DNA of 64,000 bases from Bacteroides fluxus YIT 12057 (GTDB lineage Bacteria; Bacteroidota; Bacteroidia; Bacteroidales; Bacteroidaceae), in the NCBI RefSeq assembly GCF_000195635.1, contig NZ_GL882625.1, forward strand, positions 1 through 64,000, read 5' to 3'. Numbering within the stretch: the stretch's first letter is position 1; every line of letters starts with the position of its first letter. The notes under the pieces were generated by a model. It had not been told where the DNA came from and did no database searches. It saw only the letters and a program-made list of their open reading frames with translations. Shown one piece after another: positions 59,163-64,000 of the stretch. The translations under genes were made by a program, and so were the position numbers.

Positions 59163-61814
59163 TTACTTGCGTATCTCAAAATGATAGGTTCCAGTGGTTA
59201 AGGTTATAGCTTCCTTTGGTACCACATCATTCAAATTGAGCTCTTTACATTTCACCTTATGAAATGCAGTTATATATAATGATGCAGTACAATTTGAAGG
59301 AACTGTTACCGTATAACTTATCTTATTCTTATTTTGTCTCCAAGAAGAGACAATCTCCCCATACAAAGAAGTATGCCTTGCTTCAAAAGTATCCAGTCCG
59401 GACACGAAATTAGGTTTCAATATTATATGTTTAAAACCAGGCGATAAAGGGTCTGGCAATATTCCACCTAAAGCCTTATAATACCAAGCGCTAATTTCAC
59501 CAAACATAATATGATTCAATGAGATATCTTTTTTACCGTCAATACGCCAATTCTCATAAAGAGTGGTTGCCCCATTTTTTATCCACCATCCCCAAGACGG
59601 ATAAGTTTCTTTAGATGCCAATTGATAGGCAATATCCACATACCCATTCATGCTTAAAGCATTTAAAATAGTCTTGCTTCCCAATAGGCCAACATCCATA
59701 GTTCCATCTTTCCTGACCTTCTCTGCCAGTTTTCCGGCAACTAATTCCCTCATATCCTCAGGAACAATATTCCAATATAGAGGGGCACTTAATTCCGTCT
59801 GACTTCCGCTACAATAAATACCGGTTTTTCTATTTAAAAAACGAGTATTGATAGCATCTTTTATTTCCTGAGCCAAATCTGAATATTTTTTGTAATCGGC
59901 TTCCTTATTTAATAATTTCGCAGCTTTGGCCAATATATCCGTATCTACATAATAATATATAGATGATGTCAATGCCTTTTCCGAACGGGACTTAATAGGA
60001 ATCCAATCTCCCAGCCCCCAATCCGTTATACCGTCGGGATACATATACCGCAAATGATCTACATATCTTTTTATATTATCATATACAGATGCGAGCAGAT
60101 GTATATCACCATAAAATAAATAAATATTCCAAGGAATAATAGCTATCGTGCTGGTCCAGTCAACTCCATTCCCCCAATGATACCCCCATCCTCCGGTAGG
60201 AATAATAGCAGGAAGCACTCCATTGGGAGCCTGTTCATCCTGATGATCAGCCAGCCATTTCTCATAAATCGTGATTCCGTCATAATTATAGAGTGCCGTT
60301 TCAATTGCTATATGCGCATCTCCTGTCCACCCATTTTTTTCCCTTTGAGGACAATCTGTAGGATACCCAAACAGATTTGATAAATAAGATGAATTCGTAG
60401 CCTTCCAAATTTTATTCAAAAGTTCACAGGAAGAAGATATTTTTCCTACGGATGCCACATCGCTATGCATAAAATAAGCTTTCAAACTGTTTTCTGAAAG
60501 TTCAACCGGTTCATTTGTTGATATCTCGACATATTGGAATCCTTTATAATTAAACCGTGCACGAAAGGTACCTTCACCCGTTTCGCCCAATATGAAAATA
60601 TCTGTCTGAAATGGGTCTGAATCATCTTTGGGACGATAATGATAATCAATATTCGACATATCAGCCTTGTTATCATCCCCTATTCTTTCCGAATGGCTTA
60701 AACGAATTTCCGTTCCTGGCTTTCCTTTTATTGTCAGCTCGCTAACACCTGCTATATTTCTCCCAAAATCAAACAAATAGCTATAAGGAGAGGATTTTAT
60801 CATTGATACAGGATAAAGGGTTTCCACGTCTCGGACAGGCTCCATCTGTTGTGATCTGATTACACGTGAAGGGGCAGAAGTACAACTTACATTTTTCCAT
60901 GCCTCATCATTAAAGTCCGGAGTATTCCATCCCACCTGTTCCAAACGTGCATCATAATGTTCAGCCGTATAAATGCTGTTAAAAATAACCGGACTTAAAG
61001 AGGTCTTCCAGTCAGAACCGGTAGAAAGGAATTCCACATTACCGTCATCATACACGACACGTATATCCATACAAAATTTAGGCCGGCCACGCCATGGAGC
61101 CTGATCAAAATTCCATACTGCGGTAGATTGATGATTATACCACCCGTTTCCCAGTAACACTCCAATGGCATTATCGCCGTGCTTCAACATACCCGTTACA
61201 TCATGTGTCAAATACAAAGTGCGTCTATCAAAACGGGTATAAGCAGGATCTAAACGATGGTCACCAATCCTTGCCCCGTTGATATAGAGTTCATATAGAC
61301 CTGCAACGGCAATATAGGCACGTGCACTTTTAATCTTATGCTTTATTGCAAAATTCTTTCTAAAATAAGCAGCCGGTTTTAGATGAATATTATGAGTATC
61401 TGATATCCAGTTACCTTTCCAGTTGCATTCATCCATAACTCCTGTTTCAAAATAAGTGATGCCACTGTGATAACGGTTTCCAGAGGTATCCCACACGTCC
61501 ACTTTCCAATAATATCGCGTATAGGGTTCCAAAGGCTCCCCCGAATAAACTGCCAGGACATCAGAAGAGAATATCTTGCCTGAGTCCCAACAATTCCCGG
61601 ATCCATGGGAAACAGCTACAGAATCTGTCCCTACAACTATCCGGTATATTTTCTGGCTGTCAACCCCATCAGGCAGTCTCCAAGTCAATCGCGGAGAAGA
61701 GACATCCACTCCCAACGGAACCGCCAGATACTCACACCTAAGATAATCTACTTCCATTGCATATAAGGATAACTTTAACGCTGCTAAAAAGAAGAAAAAC
61801 AATATACGCTTCAT
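59163..61814 (-). CDS. GH78 alpha-L-rhamnosidase
   Basis: An 883-residue exported enzyme (signal peptide 1-19) of glycoside hydrolase family 78 that releases alpha-L-rhamnose. It begins VDYLRCEYLAVPLGVDVSSPRLTWRL, as in the family N-terminal Ig-like domain, then the D/N beta-sandwich (AYFRKNFAIKHKIKSARAYIAV). The (alpha/alpha)6 barrel has DCPQREKNGWTGDAHIAIETALYNYDG near 487 with the catalytic acids, WGNGVDWTSTIAIIPWNIYLFYGD near 549, and WGWWIKNGATTLYENWRIDG near 743. Has its own promoter box and is divergent from the sensor gene. Confidence 0.93.
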   Translation of the reverse strand: MKRILFFFFLAALKLSLYAMEVDYLRCEYLAVPLGVDVSSPRLTWRLPDGVDSQKIYRIVVGTDSVAVSHGSGNCWDSGKIFSSDVLAVYSGEPLEPYTRYYWKVDVWDTSGNRYHSGITYFETGVMDECNWKGNWISDTHNIHLKPAAYFRKNFAIKHKIKSARAYIAVAGLYELYINGARIGDHRLDPAYTRFDRRTLYLTHDVTGMLKHGDNAIGVLLGNGWYNHQSTAVWNFDQAPWRGRPKFCMDIRVVYDDGNVEFLSTGSDWKTSLSPVIFNSIYTAEHYDARLEQVGWNTPDFNDEAWKNVSCTSAPSRVIRSQQMEPVRDVETLYPVSMIKSSPYSYLFDFGRNIAGVSELTIKGKPGTEIRLSHSERIGDDNKADMSNIDYHYRPKDDSDPFQTDIFILGETGEGTFRARFNYKGFQYVEISTNEPVELSENSLKAYFMHSDVASVGKISSSCELLNKIWKATNSSYLSNLFGYPTDCPQREKNGWTGDAHIAIETALYNYDGITIYEKWLADHQDEQAPNGVLPAIIPTGGWGYHWGNGVDWTSTIAIIPWNIYLFYGDIHLLASVYDNIKRYVDHLRYMYPDGITDWGLGDWIPIKSRSEKALTSSIYYYVDTDILAKAAKLLNKEADYKKYSDLAQEIKDAINTRFLNRKTGIYCSGSQTELSAPLYWNIVPEDMRELVAGKLAEKVRKDGTMDVGLLGSKTILNALSMNGYVDIAYQLASKETYPSWGWWIKNGATTLYENWRIDGKKDISLNHIMFGEISAWYYKALGGILPDPLSPGFKHIILKPNFVSGLDTFEARHTSLYGEIVSSWRQNKNKISYTVTVPSNCTASLYITAFHKVKCKELNLNDVVPKEAITLTTGTYHFEIRK

Positions 61815-61841
61815 AATAGAACCATGCTTTGATCATAACCA

Positions 61842-61849
61842 CAAAAATA
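61842..61849 (-). promoter_or_regulatory. Bacteroides -7 box TATTTTTG (minus strand)
   Basis: Plus-strand CAAAAATA, 27 bp before the GH78 start, in the divergent gap with the sensor gene. Confidence 0.55.
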
Positions 61850-62018
61850 GGTTATATTACACATATTATTATTCTCACGTCTGCCAATAATATAGTTAGC
61901 ACCTCTCCGGATGTAGTCATCCTTGCCACTTTTGTATTCTCTTTCGCAACTATACATTGCTTGCGCAATCTTGCCCAAAAGAAAAAGTATTTTTTTTATT
62001 CATAAAATAAAAAATAGA

Positions 62019-62026
62019 TATATTTG
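62019..62026 (+). promoter_or_regulatory. Bacteroides -7 box TATATTTG
   Basis: TATATTTG, 35 bp before the sensor ATG at 62062. Confidence 0.6.
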
Positions 62027-62061
62027 TGTTCGGTAAGCATATCAAAATCGAGATAATACTT

Positions 62062-64000
62062 ATGAAAAAACATTTCACTTTACTATTGTTATTACTATAT
62101 AGTATAACAAACAATATTTACCCATATAATCTTAGGCAAATCAGTAACCGTGACGGACTATCCAATAGTTCGGTTACTTGCTTGTTTCAAGATGATGAAC
62201 GTTTTTTATGGATTGGCACATACGATGGGCTTAACATGTATGACAGCCGGAATATCTACATATATAAGCCTGACATCAACAACCAAAACAGCTTATCAAG
62301 TAATGTGATTAAAAATATTATTGAAACAGATAGTATTTATTTATGGATCAGCACCAAATGGGGATTGAACAAATTGTCACAACAAAGTAATGTCATTGAA
62401 GAATCATATAACGAATTTGGCGAAAACTCTTATATGGCAAAAGACAGCCATGATAATCTATATATACTCAGCAAGCCAGATGTCATATCTTTATACTCAA
62501 AGATTGAAAATAAATTCATAGATCTTCCTGTTCAAAAAGGGATAGAACACAATACGGTTTCGGGTATGTTAATAGATGCACAAGACACTATATGGATCAA
62601 TCATCAAGGTGTCCTGGAGAGATATACCGTTTCTTATGCATCATCCACACAGCCTCAAATCAAAAGACACTCAGACTTCAAGCATACACATCCTATTGAA
62701 TATGCATTTAATCATAACAATAGAATTATATTTGTCGATTCTGCAGGTAAGATTTATTGTATTACTCAGCATGGGGTCAGATTCATAAAAGACCTACATC
62801 AATTAATCAATGAAAGTGGAGAAATAGGGGCTATCATTTTTGACAATGAAGATCTGCTTATTGGATTCAAGACAAATGGCCTTATTCGACTTGATGCTTC
62901 AAAAAACTATGAGATAGAAAAAATAGAAATCAATTGCGGTGTGTTTTCATTATGGAAAGACGAACAACAAAACATCATTTGGATTGGCACAGATGGCCAA
63001 GGCATATATGCGTGGACCAAAGATGAATACACACTTAATAACATATCATTGAGCCAATTGCCCATAACGAAAAAGCGACCTATCCGGGCTATTCATACCG
63101 ACCATCAGCACACACTGTGGTTGGGGACCAAAGACAATGGTATCATTAAAATAAGAAATTATGATACGATAAAAGAATATTCAACGACAAATATATCCCA
63201 CTTCACCATTCATGACGGATTAACAAACAATGCCGTTTTCGCTTTTGCCCCAAGCAAGACGCATTCCATCTTATGGATCGGTTCTGATGGGCCAGAGCTA
63301 AATTACTATTCCTATAAAGACAAGAGAATACATACACTTATCAATAATACGCCCACAAGAATTGCCAGAGTACATTCTATGAGTGAAACATGTGATTCCT
63401 TATTGTGGGTCGGTTCAGGAAGCACCTTACTTAGAATTAGTTTCACTGTTCACGAAAATACCATTAAAGCTGAAAATATACGAGCGGTCTATTTTAGAGT
63501 CCCCAATAGGCAACAATATAACCAGATATACTCCATTTATCCTGAAAACGACTCCATCCTCTGGATTGGCATGCGAGGTAATGGTGTTATACGTTTAAAT
63601 ACCCAGACGGAATCCTACCGGCTCATTACTTTTGACAAGAATGGCATCGCTCCGATGAATGATATTCTTTGTATTCATCAAGACAAGAACAAAAACATGT
63701 GGATAGGCAGCAGTTATGGATTGACCAAACTCAAGATACTTCCCAATGGGGAATATGACTATATAAACTTCAATGAGAATGCAGGGCTGCCCAACAATAC
63801 TATTCATGGAATAGCAGAAGACCCTCAGGGTAATTTATGGCTCAGCAGTAACACAGGGCTTATCCTGTATAACCCGATAAAGAATTCTTTCCGGATTTTC
63901 AATCATAAAACGGGATTAAAAGTAATAGAATTCAGCGATAATGCTTTTTTCCAAGATAACATTCAAAACAGATATTTTTTTGGAGGAGTAGATGGAATCG
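62062..64000 (+). CDS. N-terminal part of a hybrid two-component system sensor (propeller domain), 3' truncated by the window
   Basis: The frame opens at 62062 and is still open at the last base (646 codons). It begins with a signal peptide (LLLLLLYSITNNIYPYN) and then two-component propeller repeats: DGLSNSSVTCLFQDDERFLWIGTYDGLNMYD near 31, LWISTKWGL near 93, IWIGTDGQGI near 310, LWIGMRGNGVIRL near 498 and MWIGSSYGLTKL near 548. This is the periplasmic half of a hybrid histidine kinase/AraC regulator; the kinase half lies beyond the window. It is expected to sense the oligosaccharide and control this locus. Confidence 0.9.
   Translation, partial: MKKHFTLLLLLLYSITNNIYPYNLRQISNRDGLSNSSVTCLFQDDERFLWIGTYDGLNMYDSRNIYIYKPDINNQNSLSSNVIKNIIETDSIYLWISTKWGLNKLSQQSNVIEESYNEFGENSYMAKDSHDNLYILSKPDVISLYSKIENKFIDLPVQKGIEHNTVSGMLIDAQDTIWINHQGVLERYTVSYASSTQPQIKRHSDFKHTHPIEYAFNHNNRIIFVDSAGKIYCITQHGVRFIKDLHQLINESGEIGAIIFDNEDLLIGFKTNGLIRLDASKNYEIEKIEINCGVFSLWKDEQQNIIWIGTDGQGIYAWTKDEYTLNNISLSQLPITKKRPIRAIHTDHQHTLWLGTKDNGIIKIRNYDTIKEYSTTNISHFTIHDGLTNNAVFAFAPSKTHSILWIGSDGPELNYYSYKDKRIHTLINNTPTRIARVHSMSETCDSLLWVGSGSTLLRISFTVHENTIKAENIRAVYFRVPNRQQYNQIYSIYPENDSILWIGMRGNGVIRLNTQTESYRLITFDKNGIAPMNDILCIHQDKNKNMWIGSSYGLTKLKILPNGEYDYINFNENAGLPNNTIHGIAEDPQGNLWLSSNTGLILYNPIKNSFRIFNHKTGLKVIEFSDNAFFQDNIQNRYFFGGVDGI

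Noticed and set aside
1-64000. CRISPR array, rRNA genes, insertion sequences, prophage or conjugative elements
   Set aside because: No spaced direct-repeat array, rRNA, transposase or integrase was seen; the only tRNA found is tRNA-Trp at 23350-23422.

Overview
The window is Bacteroides-like chromosomal DNA (phylum Bacteroidota). The evidence is a SusC/SusD pair inside a polysaccharide utilization locus, a hybrid two-component-type propeller sensor, family-typical genes such as the short PepSY-like secreted protein and DUF5690 transporter, and many promoters with the Bacteroides -7 box TAnnTTTG (in one case with TTTG exactly 19 bp upstream). The species cannot be fixed from sequence reading alone.

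Layout. 0-9.4 kb: mostly plus-strand housekeeping genes: an rRNA/tRNA methyltransferase, an M48 lipoprotein peptidase, a glycine-zipper lipoprotein, the N-degron operon clpS-clpA-aat, an SDR, an RluA-type pseudouridine synthase, a GNAT and a VOC protein. 9.4-14 kb: a GH28 glycosidase, DNA repair genes (endonuclease IV, an MGMT-type protein), a secreted PepSY-like protein, two gene remnants (an epimerase and an acetyltransferase), and small Cys-rich proteins. 14-23 kb: a MaoC dehydratase, an SDR, a lytic transglycosylase, a radical-SAM DNA repair pair, a histone-H1-like protein too short for routine ORF calling, an AlbA_2 protein, an orphan 210-residue protein, a KamA-like radical SAM enzyme and a uracil-DNA glycosylase-like protein. 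23.3-28 kb: tRNA-Trp(CCA), queE/queD, a pyridoxamine kinase, a DUF454 membrane protein, a nucleosidase and a small regulator/membrane/DUF2141 operon. 28-31 kb: zapB-like, zapA, rny, cutC. 31-39 kb: a transglutaminase lipoprotein, a 45-codon small gene with its own promoter and terminator, a YccF protein, dinB, a MATE pump and two L,D-transpeptidase-like genes. 39.5-43.9 kb: a 2-aminoethylphosphonate catabolic operon (phnW, phnX, DUF5690 transporter) divergent from an unrecognised HTH protein. 43.9-46.3 kb: a P1B-type metal ATPase and a Fur-family regulator. 46.4-64 kb: a polysaccharide utilization locus.

How genes work together. ClpS, ClpA and Aat make a complete N-end-rule branch (aminoacylation of substrates, recognition, unfolding; ClpP lies elsewhere). 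PhnW and PhnX convert 2-aminoethylphosphonate to phosphonoacetaldehyde and then acetaldehyde plus phosphate. The locus from 46 to 64 kb encodes outer-membrane capture (SusC, SusD, a small lipoprotein), two GH2 beta-glycosidases, a GH28-type enzyme, a GH78 alpha-rhamnosidase and the N-terminal half of its likely sensor. Together these suggest a rhamnose- and uronate-containing glycan with beta-linked hexosyl (possibly mannosyl) decorations.

Most notable non-coding signals are: a 35-bp perfect inverted repeat built of 22-bp modules at 27.8-27.9 kb, lying between divergent genes where no terminator is needed; a Fur-like 7-1-7 palindrome over the -33 region of the metal ATPase promoter; a dyad between the phosphonate operon and its divergent HTH gene; a 16-bp direct repeat upstream of susC; an inverted repeat at the queD start site; and several promoters placed so close to the ATG that leaderless mRNAs are expected.
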